Assembly (NCBI GenBank): GCA_963726795.1 | Contig: CAVSDD010000007.1 | Location: 310,001-374,000, forward strand | Direction of reading: 5' to 3' | Source of the DNA: Hyphomicrobium_A sp963726795 | GTDB lineage: Bacteria; Pseudomonadota; Alphaproteobacteria; Rhizobiales; Hyphomicrobiaceae | DNA length: 64,000 bases | Part shown: in pieces, positions 8,536 to 17,499 of the stretch | Layout of the letters: each line of letters starts with the position of its first letter | Numbering within the stretch: position 1 is the stretch's first letter | Translations under genes and position numbers: made by a program | Notes under the pieces: generated by a model | Database searches by the model: none | What the model was told of the DNA's origin: nothing | The model's input: only the letters and a program-made list of their open reading frames with translations

Positions 8536-9213
8536 ATGTTGGCTAGCACTCACGTCGGAATTGGATCGGAAGCGCTCCACGGCTCATTCGCCGGTCGCTG
8601 CAATCAGCGCACCCTTGCACGCGGCCGCGTTTTGGCGCGTGGAGAAGTGCTGTTTCAAGAGGGCGATACCCGCGCTCCTATCTATCGCGTCGAGCAAGGC
8701 GCACTGTGCCACTATCGCCACCTCGAAGATGGTGGACACGAGATTATCGAATTCGCTTTTCCGGGCGATATGGTGGGCTTTGGAAACATCGACAGCCATG
8801 TTAGCACGGCGCAGGCCATTGCTGAGACGGTTGTGACGTTCGTTGCGCCCGAGGATTTCGATCACGCCGCGGAAAGTGACGGCGAGCTTGCGTCGCGAGT
8901 TGCGGCGGTCGCTGATCGCGAATTCGAATATGTGCGTGAGCGCGCAATCAACAGCACTAAAGGCAAGCCGGTCGAGCGCGTCGCGTCGTTTCTGGCGGCA
9001 CTCTCGCACATAAGTTCCGAAGAAGGACGCGATCCGACGCTTGTTACGGACGAGCTCTCGTCAGGATTTGTCGCTGAGCATCTGAACATGACACTCGACG
9101 CTCTGGAAGGGGCACTGCGTCAGCTTGAGCGCCGTGGCATCGTGCGAGCTACGGCAGCGGGCCTCAAGATTTCTAATGTCGGGGCGCTCAAGAGCTTTAC
9201 GCAAGCTGCCTAG
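8536..9213 (+). CDS. Crp/Fnr-family transcriptional regulator
   Basis: 225 residues, the usual family length. Residues about 25-130 form the cyclic-nucleotide-binding-type beta barrel (RVLARGEVLFQEGD, then FAFPGDMVGFGN), followed by a dimerisation helix and a C-terminal winged helix (about 170-215). The four-cysteine iron-sulfur set of Fnr is absent from the N-terminus, so it is closer to FixK or general Crp types. The recognition helix reads MTLDALEGALRQLERRGIV and lacks the E-x-x-S-R signature seen in most Crp/Fnr proteins, so its DNA target may be unusual. It has its own repeat-rich upstream region and is convergent with cysB, 12 bp away. Confidence 0.85.
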   Translation: MLASTHVGIGSEALHGSFAGRCNQRTLARGRVLARGEVLFQEGDTRAPIYRVEQGALCHYRHLEDGGHEIIEFAFPGDMVGFGNIDSHVSTAQAIAETVVTFVAPEDFDHAAESDGELASRVAAVADREFEYVRERAINSTKGKPVERVASFLAALSHISSEEGRDPTLVTDELSSGFVAEHLNMTLDALEGALRQLERRGIVRATAAGLKISNVGALKSFTQAA

Positions 9214-9225
9214 GAAGGCACCGAT

Positions 9226-10170
9226 TTACTCGGCGACTTCAGCTTCCGTCTTCGGCGTGACGCTCGTGCGCACAACGCTCTCAGTTAGAGCAGGTGAGCA
9301 TAGCTCCAGAAACCGGTAAGCGTAGCCCCGCAAAAAGCGCCCGTGACGGACGGCGAGCCGCGAGGTGTTGCGCGCAAAAAGTCCGCCAGCGTGAAGCAGC
9401 TTGAGCCCGATGTCTTTTTTTGGATCGTAGGCGACCGAGGCAACGATGCCGACGCCTAATCCAAGTTCGACATATGTCTTGATGACGTCTGCATCGAGCG
9501 CAGTCATGACGATGTTCGGCTCAAGTCCGGCCGCAGCAAACGCCTGATCGATACGCGGACGGCCCGTGAAGCCTTTGTCGTAAGTGACAAGCGGCCACTC
9601 TGCGAGGCCTTCTAGCGTTATTTTCTTTGCACGTTGCAGCTCATGTCCTGTTGGAACAATGACCGCGTGTTCCCAGGAGAAGTAAGGGAACGACACGACC
9701 TCGGGGTTGTCCTCCAACGCTTCGGTGGCGACGCCGATATCGGCGCTCCCATCAAGAAGCATTGCCACGATTTCTTTTGGACTAGCCTGGTGCAGGATCA
9801 GCTGCACTTTTGGGTAGGCTTCCTTGAATTTGACCACGACGGGCGGCAGCGCGTAGCGGGCCTGGGTGTGGGTTGTTGCGACAGTCAGCTCGCCCTTGTC
9901 GCTGGAGGAGAACTGGTCGGCGAGCCGCTTTATGTTTTTAGCATCGAGCAGCATGCGTTCGACGATGCCGATCAGCTCATTTCCTGGCTCAGTGAGACCC
10001 AGTAGTCGTTTGCCACGGCGAACGAACAGCTCGACGCCGAGCTCGTCCTCCAAATCCTTGATGTGGCGGCTGACACCCGATTGCGACGTGTACAGCGCGT
10101 TGGCAACCTCGGTCAGATTGAAGTTGCGTCGCACCGTCTCGCGAATGATGCGCAGCTGCTGGAAGTTCAA
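9226..10170 (-). CDS. cysB: CysB-type LysR regulator of sulfur assimilation
   Basis: 314 residues. It begins MNFQQLRIIRETVRRNFNLT, the hallmark N-terminus of CysB/Cbl proteins, with the HTH at about 18-45 (EVANALYTSQSGVSRHIKDL). The effector domain has the CysB-type TTHTQARYALP segment near residue 100 and VTYDKGFTGR near 200, which in CysB contact sulfate or N-acetylserine. The start is TTG at 10170, inside a TTGA overlap with the cysA stop, so the protein depends on translation coupled to the upstream transporter genes. Location at the end of cysTWA argues that it controls sulfate uptake. No upstream LysR box was assigned because the gene has no promoter region of its own here. Confidence 0.93.
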   Translation of the reverse strand: MNFQQLRIIRETVRRNFNLTEVANALYTSQSGVSRHIKDLEDELGVELFVRRGKRLLGLTEPGNELIGIVERMLLDAKNIKRLADQFSSSDKGELTVATTHTQARYALPPVVVKFKEAYPKVQLILHQASPKEIVAMLLDGSADIGVATEALEDNPEVVSFPYFSWEHAVIVPTGHELQRAKKITLEGLAEWPLVTYDKGFTGRPRIDQAFAAAGLEPNIVMTALDADVIKTYVELGLGVGIVASVAYDPKKDIGLKLLHAGGLFARNTSRLAVRHGRFLRGYAYRFLELCSPALTESVVRTSVTPKTEAEVAE

Positions 10171-11252
10171 GATGCGGCCCCGCGTTCAAAAACGCGCATA
10201 TGGGAAATCATGAGACGCACGCGCTGGCCGGTCGACAAGTTAAGTTGAGACAGCTTCTCGGGCGTAAGCTCGACCTCGAAAAAGTGCGGCTCAGTCCCGG
10301 CGCTCCCGTTGAGCGAACTCAGCTCGACGCGGGCGACAGGCCCAACACTCAGTATCCTATTGATGGTCGCGGGCACTCCGGTGCCGCGGTCGTCGTCGGC
10401 GACGATCTCCAACTCATGGGGACGCGCGAACGCAACCACGGGCTTGCCGTCGCCGAGCCCCGTCCCCGCATTGGGAATAACGTTCTTGCCAACACGCAGG
10501 TTCTCGCCTTCAACGTGGCCACGAAACTCGTTCACGGCGCCGAGAAATTCATACACGAACGGGGTCGCCGGATTGGCGTAGACCTCACGCACGGTGCCTG
10601 TCTGCTCGACCTTTCCGCGGTTCATAAGGACGAGCTGGTCCGCGAGCTCGAGTGCCTCGTCCTGGTCGTGCGTAACGAAGATCGATGTGATGTGCAGCTC
10701 CTCGTGCAACCGGCGCAACCACCGGCGCAGCTCCTTGCGCACCTTGGCATCAAGTGCGCCGAACGGCTCGTCGAGCAGTAGGACGCGCGGGCCAACGGCA
10801 AGCGCGCGCGCAAGGGCGACGCGCTGGCGCTGGCCGCCGGAAAGTTGAGTTGGATAGCGATCCGACAACCAATCGAGTTGCACAAGCTCCAGGAGATCGT
10901 GCGCCCTGCGGCGGATCTGGTCCTCGGCCGGGCGCTCGGACCGGTGCTTTACGCGGAGCCCGAAAGCGACATTTTCAAAAACGCTCATATGGCGAAACAG
11001 GGCGTAATGCTGGAAGACGAAGCCGACTTGGCGCTCCCGCACGTTGGTCGCCGATGCGTCCTCGCCATCGAGGATGATCTTGCCTTTGTCGGCAAACTCC
11101 AAGCCCGCAATGATGCGAAGAAGCGTGGTCTTGCCGCAACCCGACGGACCGAGCAGGGCAACGAGCTTGCCGGTCGGAAAGACGAGGCTCACGTCGTCCA
11201 GCGCGACGAAGTTACCGAACGTCTTGCGCAGGCCCGAAACTTCGATGCTCAT
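10167..11252 (-). CDS. cysA: Sulfate/thiosulfate ABC transporter ATP-binding protein
   Basis: 361 residues. Walker A GPSGCGKTT is at 35-43, Q-loop FQHYALFRHMS near 80-90, signature LSGGQ at 137-141, Walker B LLLDEP at 158-163 and the H-loop in FVTHDQDEALELAD. The C-terminal 120 residues form the TOBE-like regulatory domain typical of CysA (RPHELEI, then GPVARVEL). It energises sulfate import at the cytoplasmic face through CysT and CysW. Its ATG overlaps the cysW stop codon (ATGA) and its stop overlaps the cysB TTG start, indicating one translationally coupled operon. Confidence 0.95.
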   Translation of the reverse strand: MSIEVSGLRKTFGNFVALDDVSLVFPTGKLVALLGPSGCGKTTLLRIIAGLEFADKGKIILDGEDASATNVRERQVGFVFQHYALFRHMSVFENVAFGLRVKHRSERPAEDQIRRRAHDLLELVQLDWLSDRYPTQLSGGQRQRVALARALAVGPRVLLLDEPFGALDAKVRKELRRWLRRLHEELHITSIFVTHDQDEALELADQLVLMNRGKVEQTGTVREVYANPATPFVYEFLGAVNEFRGHVEGENLRVGKNVIPNAGTGLGDGKPVVAFARPHELEIVADDDRGTGVPATINRILSVGPVARVELSSLNGSAGTEPHFFEVELTPEKLSQLNLSTGQRVRLMISHMRVFERGAAS

Positions 11253-12142
11253 GGCGCCTCAATCGATGGTTCGCGTCCGGATTGCCATTCAATGAAAGTC
11301 TTGACCAGTAGCGTCACCAAGGCAAGCAAGGCCAGGAGGGAGGCTACCGCGAACGCCGCCGTGAAGTTGTATTCGTTATAGAGGATTTCCACGTGTAGCG
11401 GCAGGGTGTTGGTGACGCCGCGGATATGACCCGAGACGACCGAGACCGCGCCGAATTCGCCCATGGCGCGTGCGTTGCAGAGGATGACACCGTAAAGCAG
11501 TCCCCATTTCACGTTAGGGAGCGTAACGCGGAAGAACATCTGCCAGCCCGAGGCGCCGAGCACGAGCGCGGCCTCCTCCTCCTCGACGCCCTGCGACTGC
11601 ATCAGCGGGATCAACTCGCGTGCGATAAACGGCACGGTCACGAAGGTCGTGGCGAGTACGATGCCCGGAACGGCGAAAATAATCTTGATGTCGTGATCAT
11701 AGAGCCAGGTGCCGAACCAGCCATGCGCACCGAATACGAGCACATAAATGAGTCCCGCGATCACAGGTGAAACGGAGAATGGCACATCGATTAGCGTGAT
11801 CAGAACCTGCTTGCCGCGAAAATGGTGCTTGGTAATCGCCCACGCGGCCGCGATCCCGAATACTAAGTTGAGCGGCAAGGAGATTGCCGCGGCGAGCAGG
11901 GTTAGGCGCATTGCAGAAAGCGCATTGGGTTCTACGATCGCCGCCCAATAGGCGGCAAAGCCTTTTCTAAGCGCCTCGGCGAAGACAGCGATCAGGGGCA
12001 TCAGAAGGAACAGAGTGAAGAACGCCAGAGATATCGCGATGACGAGCCACTTCACCCATGCGGGCTCGCGCGTGGCCGGTCTCGATTCAAATCGAGTGCC
12101 GTGGCGCCGGCTCAGACGAGCAGATTGAGCAATTGAAGCCAT
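11249..12142 (-). CDS. cysW: Sulfate ABC transporter permease CysW
   Basis: 297 residues from the chosen start at 12142. An upstream ATG-like start at 12175 also exists, but 12142 forms a TGATG overlap with the cysT stop and gives a normal N-terminus. Six membrane helices fit the family, beginning with WLVIAISLAFFTLFLLMPLI. The EAA loop contacting CysA reads EEEAALVLGASGWQMFFRVTLP, and the CysW-type NARAMGEFGAVSVVSGHI segment follows. It forms the inner-membrane pore with CysT. Confidence 0.95.
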   Translation of the reverse strand: MASIAQSARLSRRHGTRFESRPATREPAWVKWLVIAISLAFFTLFLLMPLIAVFAEALRKGFAAYWAAIVEPNALSAMRLTLLAAAISLPLNLVFGIAAAWAITKHHFRGKQVLITLIDVPFSVSPVIAGLIYVLVFGAHGWFGTWLYDHDIKIIFAVPGIVLATTFVTVPFIARELIPLMQSQGVEEEEAALVLGASGWQMFFRVTLPNVKWGLLYGVILCNARAMGEFGAVSVVSGHIRGVTNTLPLHVEILYNEYNFTAAFAVASLLALLALVTLLVKTFIEWQSGREPSIEAP

Positions 12143-12975
12143 CAGCGCATCGCTCCACGCGAGCGCGAGGTCCAAGCCTGCAGCGCGTTGATGATGAGCA
12201 GCAGAATGAACGACGCAACCAGCATGACCGAAGCCACCGCCGTCGCACCGACATAGTCGTACTGCTCGAGCTTGGTTATGATGATGAGAGGCGTGATCTC
12301 CGAAACCATTGGCACGTTGCCGGCGATGAAGATTACCGATCCGTATTCGCCTACGGCGCGTGCAAACGCCAGGGCAAAGCCGGTCAAGAGCGCGGGCGTC
12401 ACGCCAGGGATCACGACTCGCGTCAATGTTTGTGCGCGAGTGGCACCGAGTGAAGCGGCGGCTTCCTCAAACTCGATGTCCAGATCCTCAAGCACCGGCT
12501 GCAGCGTGCGCACTACGAACGGCACGCCGATAAAGATCAGCGCAACCAATACTCCAAGCGGCGTAAAGGCGACCTTGATGCCGAGCGGTTCCAAATATTC
12601 GCCGAGCCAGCCGTTTCTCGCGTAGAGCGCGGTCAAAGCAATGCCCGCCACAGCGGTCGGCAACGCGAACGGCAAATCGACGAGCGCATCGACTACGCGT
12701 CTACCGGGAAAGCTGTAGCGCACAAGCGACCACGCAAGCAAAGAACCGAAAACGACGTTGATTGCCGCAGCGAGCAGCGACGCGCCAAAGCTCAACCGGT
12801 AGGAGGCCATGACACGAGGCGCGGTCACTACGGCCCAGAATTGCGCCGGATCCAGCGAGGCACTTCTTACGAAGACGGCGGTAAGCGGGATGAGAACGAT
12901 CAGGGAGAGGTAGATAAGAGTATAACCCATCGACAGGCCGAAGCCCGGCAGCACCCGCCGTCTTGTGCCTTGCAT
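12142..12975 (-). CDS. cysT: Sulfate ABC transporter permease CysT
   Basis: 277 residues with six hydrophobic segments. The EAA motif EFEEAAASLGATRAQTLTRV lies near residue 170, followed by the CysT/U signature AFARAVGEYGSVIFIAGN. It opens the cysTWAB operon. The upstream 290 bp hold a micro-ORF (13013-13090) and, further away, the terminator of the porin gene, so the cysT promoter probably lies between 13091 and 13216. Confidence 0.95.
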   Translation of the reverse strand: MQGTRRRVLPGFGLSMGYTLIYLSLIVLIPLTAVFVRSASLDPAQFWAVVTAPRVMASYRLSFGASLLAAAINVVFGSLLAWSLVRYSFPGRRVVDALVDLPFALPTAVAGIALTALYARNGWLGEYLEPLGIKVAFTPLGVLVALIFIGVPFVVRTLQPVLEDLDIEFEEAAASLGATRAQTLTRVVIPGVTPALLTGFALAFARAVGEYGSVIFIAGNVPMVSEITPLIIITKLEQYDYVGATAVASVMLVASFILLLIINALQAWTSRSRGAMR

Positions 12976-13012
12976 GACGCCCCCACTCCTCGTGCCTGCC
13001 GGCCGGTTCCCG

Positions 13013-13090
13013 CTAGGCGAGAACGATAGCGGTCACGACGAGGAAGGCCAACAGCACTCCGGTCCATGGCAATAACGTCTCGGAATGCAT
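13013..13090 (-). CDS. 25-residue predicted single-pass membrane micropeptide upstream of cysT
   Basis: ATG at 13090 to TAG at 13013. The minus-strand sequence GGGAGCCCGGACG precedes the ATG and offers a plausible ribosome-binding site about 8 nt away. The product starts MHSETLLPW and continues with a run of about 16 hydrophobic residues (VLLAFLVVTAIVLA at the end), ideal for one membrane helix. It ends 37 bp before the cysT ATG on the same strand. It could be a small transporter-associated protein or a translated leader. It is short enough to be chance, so confidence is limited. Confidence 0.45.
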   Translation of the reverse strand: MHSETLLPWTGVLLAFLVVTAIVLA

Positions 13091-13216
13091 CGTCCGGGCT
13101 CCCGTATGGTTAGCAGCGGACCCTAGAGGGCCGCTTTCTACGGGAGAACAACGAAGATATGCTTTGCTTATGCCCTGAGCAGATAAGCCCAAACAGGGCC
13201 TGTGCCGAGCAAAGCA

Positions 13217-13245
13217 AAAGAGCCACCCCGAGGGGGCGGCTCTTT
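13217..13245 (-). terminator. Intrinsic terminator of the porin gene
   Basis: AAAGAGCC...GGCTCTTT forms a perfect 8 bp outer stem, extended by CCCC/GGGG around a short loop. On the minus strand the hairpin is followed by a T-rich tail (GGCTCTTTTGC). It lies 21 bp after the porin stop codon. Confidence 0.85.
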
Positions 13246-13266
13246 CCTTAGGCCAGATGTTGCCGG

Positions 13267-14563
13267 TCAGAAGTTGATCTTCGCTCCGGTAATGACCTCC
13301 TGGAACTCGTCGAGTTTGACGAGGTTGCCGCCCTTAGCTGTGAACTCACCGTCGGAGTGCCGGTACTGGATGTAAAGAAGTGTGTCCGCCTTCTCGATGC
13401 CCTGAATGACGCCACCGGACCAGAAGTCGAGGTCCCCATTCCGGGTCACCAAAGCGTTTGCGGCGCTGATATTGGAACCCGCATCGTCGTGCCGGTACTC
13501 GCCGAAGATCGTGGTCTTGCCGAGTTCAAACCACTTCTTTTCGATGCCAGGCTGGACGAACCAGACCGAGCTGTCTTTCTCCGCATTCGCGACGAGCCCC
13601 GGCGTGTCGATCGACTGCTCACCCCGAGCCGCCGTAGACAAAAAGCCCGGTTGGTTTGTGCAGAACGGTCGCGGCCGCGCCCCACCAGCTGCACTTGAAG
13701 TTCAAGGGCCGGGCCGCCGCAAGCGGTGCCGAGCGAACTCTCGTCGGTGCTTTCGCCATAGCCGGCACGGGCGACCAGGCTGAAATCACCGATATCGTTT
13801 TTGTAGGTAACCGACGCGTCCCAAAGATCGTCACCACCCCAAGCCGCGATCACAGAAAAGCCCTGGAAGGTCGGCGAGTAGTATTTGACGATATCGCGGC
13901 GACCGTCCTGCCCGGGCGTCGAGTTGTCAAAGCCCCGCAGCATGTCGGTCCATTTCAAGCCGCCGGTGGGAACACTACGCCATCGCTCGTGTCGTAAGAA
14001 GGAACTGACGTAGACGCCCGCTGCAAGCGCATCGGACACGTTGCGGGTCTGCGTGGGATCGGCGTCATCGAGGAGATGGTAGGTCGCCGTGCCGTCACGC
14101 CCCACCTGGAAGGTGCCGTAATCCTTGTTCTGATCCACCAGTTCGACTTGCGGATGAGTGGAGCTGGGCTGGTGCCGGCACTGGTCTGGGAGAAAGTCTT
14201 CGAGTTGACGCCCCACACGCCGATCTCAAGGGTATAACCCGCCGACCACTTGTCCGAAATCTTCGCCTCGCCCACGAAGCGGAAGCGATCCTGTTCAAGC
14301 GAATTGGTGCCTACGTAGACATTGCGCTCGACACCATCGTCCCAAAAGAAGACGGCTTCGCTGACCCAACCCGAGACCGTGAGACTGACCTTGCGGTTGC
14401 CCTTGCGGGCGGTCGTGGCCTCAAGCTCGGCGATGCGCTCCTCGAGATCGGAGCAGCAGTTGCCGCCCAGATCGGCTGCAAATGCTGGTGCAGCAAAGAC
14501 AGATGCGACTATTCCCACCAAGGCCAACCTAACGGTGGCCCCGCCCCGTACTCCCCCGTACAT
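13267..14563 (-). pseudogene. Outer-membrane porin, alphaproteobacterial type, several frameshifts
   Basis: Start ATG 14563 follows TAGGAGTTCGAGTG, a good ribosome-binding site. A signal peptide ends at FAAPAFAADL, followed by a short coiled coil (LEERIAELEATTARKG) and the first strands KVSLTVSGWVSEAVFFWDDG, the classic hyphomicrobial porin N-terminus. Beta-barrel segments continue but jump frames at about 14165, 13715 and 13630. The C-terminus ends EVITGAKINF, with the terminal Phe expected of an outer-membrane barrel. About 430 residues would result if the shifts were repaired. The protein would be a trimeric channel for small solutes. Its place among sulfate genes could mean sulfur-regulated expression. 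Assembly indels are as likely as true decay. Confidence 0.8.
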
Positions 14564-14761
14564 CACTCGAACTCCTACGCTTACTCGACTCAACTGACAC
14601 TTTCGACCACTCTGTTATCTTGGAGCGCGCTCCGCTATAACAGATTGATTTTATTCATGTTTTCATGTCGATGGTCTCCTCGTCAAACGACTTGACACGT
14701 GGCTGCTTGGTTTGCCGGGAGGCCGGTGCCTGCACGCCACATACGATATACAAGGCACGCA

Positions 14762-15328
14762 TCAGATATCTCCGTGCGAATAGATGTTGCCAGCACTGCT
14801 CAACGGAATCAGCGCCGCGTCTCGACGCAACGCCCTGAAAATTGCCAGCCCCCTCGGCCATGCACCAAACCCCGCGGCGGGATTGATGTGTCCGGCAGGG
14901 CCGAGATTGATGAAGTCTGCTTCCCAGAAATCAGCCCATTCGCGCGCGCGATTGAATGGCATCCATGGATCGTTGGTGCTGGCGACCACCACTGCCGGCA
15001 CGCCGAGGGATCGCGCTGGTATGCTGCTGGCAAGACCGAACCGATCTGGATCTGCGGGGGCTACGAGCATCGCGCCCGCAACAAGTTCCCTGCAATCGAA
15101 TGCCGCCTGAGCTGCAGCGAGGCACCCGAAGCTGTGAGCGACGATAAAGACGCGACCTGGAGTGCGGCTGAGCTCGCTGCGAAGCTTTGCCGACCAACGC
15201 GGAAGATCGGGCTTTTCCCAATCGCTTTGTACGATGCGAACGCAGTTTGGCACATGACGCTCGAACCAGGACTGCCAATGCTCGGGCTCACTGCCTTTGA
15301 GGCCCGGAACGATGAGGGTCGTCGCCAT
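14762..15328 (-). CDS. RBBP9/YdeN-type alpha/beta hydrolase
   Basis: 188 residues from ATG 15328, preceded by AAAGAGGTGGCAC, a good ribosome-binding site; a longer frame to 15448 lacks one. The protein begins with the family pattern VPGLKGSEPEHWQSWFE, carries the nucleophile elbow AHSFGCLAA with the catalytic Ser in the first third, Asp in STNDPW and His in GPAGHINP. These small serine hydrolases act on unknown esters in the cytosol. It sits between the sulfate-binding protein and the porin on the same strand. Confidence 0.88.
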   Translation of the reverse strand: MATTLIVPGLKGSEPEHWQSWFERHVPNCVRIVQSDWEKPDLPRWSAKLRSELSRTPGRVFIVAHSFGCLAAAQAAFDCRELVAGAMLVAPADPDRFGLASSIPARSLGVPAVVVASTNDPWMPFNRAREWADFWEADFINLGPAGHINPAAGFGAWPRGLAIFRALRRDAALIPLSSAGNIYSHGDI

Positions 15329-15463
15329 GTGCCACCTCTTTAAATGGCTCCGAGCTGAAACCCCAGCACCTGAGCCCAATCGTAAGGTTGAATGGCGCGC
15401 CTTCGCTTCGTTGCGTCTTCTTTCGAAGCGAGGCGCCCACTCAAGCAATCGGCCGGGGCAAGC

Positions 15464-15540
15464 GCTTCAGCCGGGGCGTGTTCAACCCGGCTGAAGCTGA
15501 CCGATCTCGTCTCGGAAGCGGGAGGACACGTCCGAGACGA
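15464..15540. terminator. Two consecutive strong hairpins downstream of the sulfate-binding protein gene
   Basis: GCTTCAGCCGGG (15464-15475) pairs perfectly with CCCGGCTGAAGC (15486-15497) across a 10 nt loop. TCGTCTCGGA (15507-15516) pairs perfectly with TCCGAGACGA (15531-15540). Both lie directly after the sbp stop codon on the minus strand. Neither has a clear T tract, so they may protect the mRNA 3' end or attenuate rather than act as classic terminators. Confidence 0.55.
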
Positions 15541-15546
15541 CTGCTT

Positions 15547-16569
15547 TCAACTCTTGCTGGTATAGATCTGGTCGAAGATCCCGCCGTCGTCGAAATGAGC
15601 CTTCTGCGCCTTCGTCCAGCCGCCGAACACTTCGTCGATCGTGAAAAGCTTAATGGGAGAGAACTGATCCTTATATTTCTCTGCCACCTGCGCATCGCGC
15701 GGACGATAGAAGTTCTTGGCAGCAATCTCCTGGCCCTCGGGCGAATAGAGATAGGTGAGGTATTCCTCGGCGACCTTACGCGTGCCGCGCTTGTCGACGA
15801 CCTTGTCGACGACGGACACAGGCGGCTCGGCCAGGATTGAAATGCTCGGGACGACGATCTCGAATTTGTCGGCGCCGAACTCCTTGAGGGCGAGGTGCGC
15901 CTCATTCTCCCACGCGATCAGAACATCACCGATACCGCGCTCGACGAATGTGGTGGTCGAGCCACGAGCGCCCGTGTCGAGCACTTTCGTGTTCTTGTAG
16001 ATCCTGGTGACGAATTCCTTCGCCTTCTCCTCGTTACCGCCGGGCTGCTTCAAGGCGTAGCCCCAGGCTCCGAGGTAGTTCCAGCGCGCGCCGCCGGAGG
16101 TCTTCGGGTTCGGCGTCACCACTTCGACGCCGTCCTTCGCGAGGTCGGCCCAGTCCTTGATTCCCTTGGGATTGCCCTTGCGCACCAGAAGAACGATCGT
16201 CGAGGTGTAGGGCGAGGCGTTCTGCGGCAGGCGCTTTTGCCAATCTGCCGGAATGAGGTTGCCCTTGGTCGCCAGCTGATCCACGTCGCCGGCAAGCGCG
16301 AGGGTGACAACGTCCGCCTCGAGGCCGTCAATGACCGCGCGGGCCTGCTTGCCCGAGCCGCCGTGGGATTGGTTAATCTTGACGTCTTCGCCGGTCTTCT
16401 CTTTCCAATGCTTGGCGAAGGCTACGTTGTAAGCCTGATAAAGCTCGCGGGTTGGATCGTATGAAACGTTGAGCAGCGTCGTCTCGGCGGCCATCGCCGC
16501 GGAGGCGCCTGCCAGACCGACGGCAGCGGCGATAGCGAGCGCCGGTCCCCTCTTGAATGCAATATTCAT
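15547..16569 (-). CDS. Periplasmic sulfate-binding protein of the ABC transporter
   Basis: 340 residues from ATG 16569, preceded by GAGAGGACGTGCG. A signal peptide (KRGPALAIAAAVGLAGASAAMA) ends before AETTLLNVSYDPTRELYQAYN, the Sbp/CysP N-terminus. SHGGSGKQARAVIDGLEADVVTL is the sulfate-contacting segment, and NPKTSGGARWNYLGAWG and GARGSTTTFVERGIGDVLIAWENEA are family signatures. It delivers sulfate (or thiosulfate) to CysTWA. It is the first gene of the minus-strand sulfur region, separated from cysT by a hydrolase and a porin. Sbp and CysP cannot be told apart here. Confidence 0.93.
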   Translation of the reverse strand: MNIAFKRGPALAIAAAVGLAGASAAMAAETTLLNVSYDPTRELYQAYNVAFAKHWKEKTGEDVKINQSHGGSGKQARAVIDGLEADVVTLALAGDVDQLATKGNLIPADWQKRLPQNASPYTSTIVLLVRKGNPKGIKDWADLAKDGVEVVTPNPKTSGGARWNYLGAWGYALKQPGGNEEKAKEFVTRIYKNTKVLDTGARGSTTTFVERGIGDVLIAWENEAHLALKEFGADKFEIVVPSISILAEPPVSVVDKVVDKRGTRKVAEEYLTYLYSPEGQEIAAKNFYRPRDAQVAEKYKDQFSPIKLFTIDEVFGGWTKAQKAHFDDGGIFDQIYTSKS

Positions 16570-16748
16570 CGCACGTCCTCTCGTGTTCATGACCTCCTTC
16601 GTTGAAGGTCGATACCGCGAGAACTAGCGACGGGCCTCCGTAAACCAAACCAACAAGATCTTATGAGCTTATGCGTACCGCGTTAAAGGGCGAAGCCCCG
16701 CGCAGATGCAGGGGCGCGAGCCTCTGCAAACAATGTACGGTGCTTGGT

Positions 16749-17135
16749 CTAGGCGGTCGCGCGCGTTGCCGCCCGCACCAATACCAAGGCCAGCAGGACG
16801 CCGGATACCGCACCCAACGAACTTGCCAGGAAATCGGCAAATGCGGGATGGCGACCGGGCACATAGAGCTGGCCCATTTCAAGAACGCCGGCGTAGCAGA
16901 CGAGTGCGAACCCCGGCCATGCCGCGGGCATAGATCTGCCTTTGGCGACGGAAATGGTCAGGGCAGAGAGCAGATATGCCAGGAAATGCTCCTGGTGTGT
17001 GGAGATGATGCCCGTCCTAACCATGATTGAGCCGGGTGTCCAAGACAGCACCGCGAGGGCAAGTAGGCAGAGGATCGTCCAGTTTCGGGTCCACTGCGCG
17101 GGCATCGTAGTTGGCATCGGGTCACGGGCTCTCAT
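16749..17135 (-). CDS. VanZ-family membrane protein
   Basis: 128 residues from ATG 17135; a longer frame to 17369 has an implausible polar extension that overlaps the next gene. Four hydrophobic segments are visible and the family signature EMGQLYVPGRHPAFADFLA precedes the last helix. VanZ-like proteins have poorly defined roles in envelope integrity. It is downstream of a coiled-coil small ORF on the same strand and its C-terminus is close to the promoter side of the sulfate-binding protein. Confidence 0.75.
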   Translation of the reverse strand: MRARDPMPTTMPAQWTRNWTILCLLALAVLSWTPGSIMVRTGIISTHQEHFLAYLLSALTISVAKGRSMPAAWPGFALVCYAGVLEMGQLYVPGRHPAFADFLASSLGAVSGVLLALVLVRAATRATA

Positions 17136-17229
17136 TTGCTGTTGGCTGCAACGTATGGCGCGGCGCTGACAAGCGCTAAGTAATTCGGCCAGACGCGCGG
17201 AAGATACCGTTGTGTCCGGGGCTTTCGAG

Positions 17230-17499
17230 TCAGCCTTTTGAAGTACTCCCCGCTTCGAGGCGCACTGCGGCAACCTCCCGCGCTTGCAGGGCCCGGACGG
17301 AATTATCGAGTTGGAGCAATCTTTCGCCGAGCTCGCGAAACACGACGGATTGCTCATCGACTGCAGCATACAGGTAGCAGCGACCCTCGTCGGTTCGCGC
17401 CTCAGCGAGATCGTTCCTCAATTTACTGAGCTGCGTGAGCTTCGAGCGGAACTCGTCCGCGATACGCCGGCGCTCAGCCAGCAAAATATGGATATCCAT
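17230..17499 (-). CDS. Small coiled-coil hypothetical protein
   Basis: 89 residues from ATG 17499 (an upstream start at 17529 adds ten residues). The protein is almost wholly helical with heptad-like leucines (FRSKLTQLSKLRNDLAEA, then ELGERLLQLDNSVRALQ). No family recognised. Reads towards the VanZ-like gene. Composition supports coding, but no convincing ribosome-binding site is visible. Confidence 0.45.
   Translation of the reverse strand: MDIHILLAERRRIADEFRSKLTQLSKLRNDLAEARTDEGRCYLYAAVDEQSVVFRELGERLLQLDNSVRALQAREVAAVRLEAGSTSKG

Noticed and set aside
8321..8836. 171-residue plus-strand frame overlapping the Crp/Fnr gene
   Set aside because: Different frame from the regulator with no domain; it covers the regulatory repeats.
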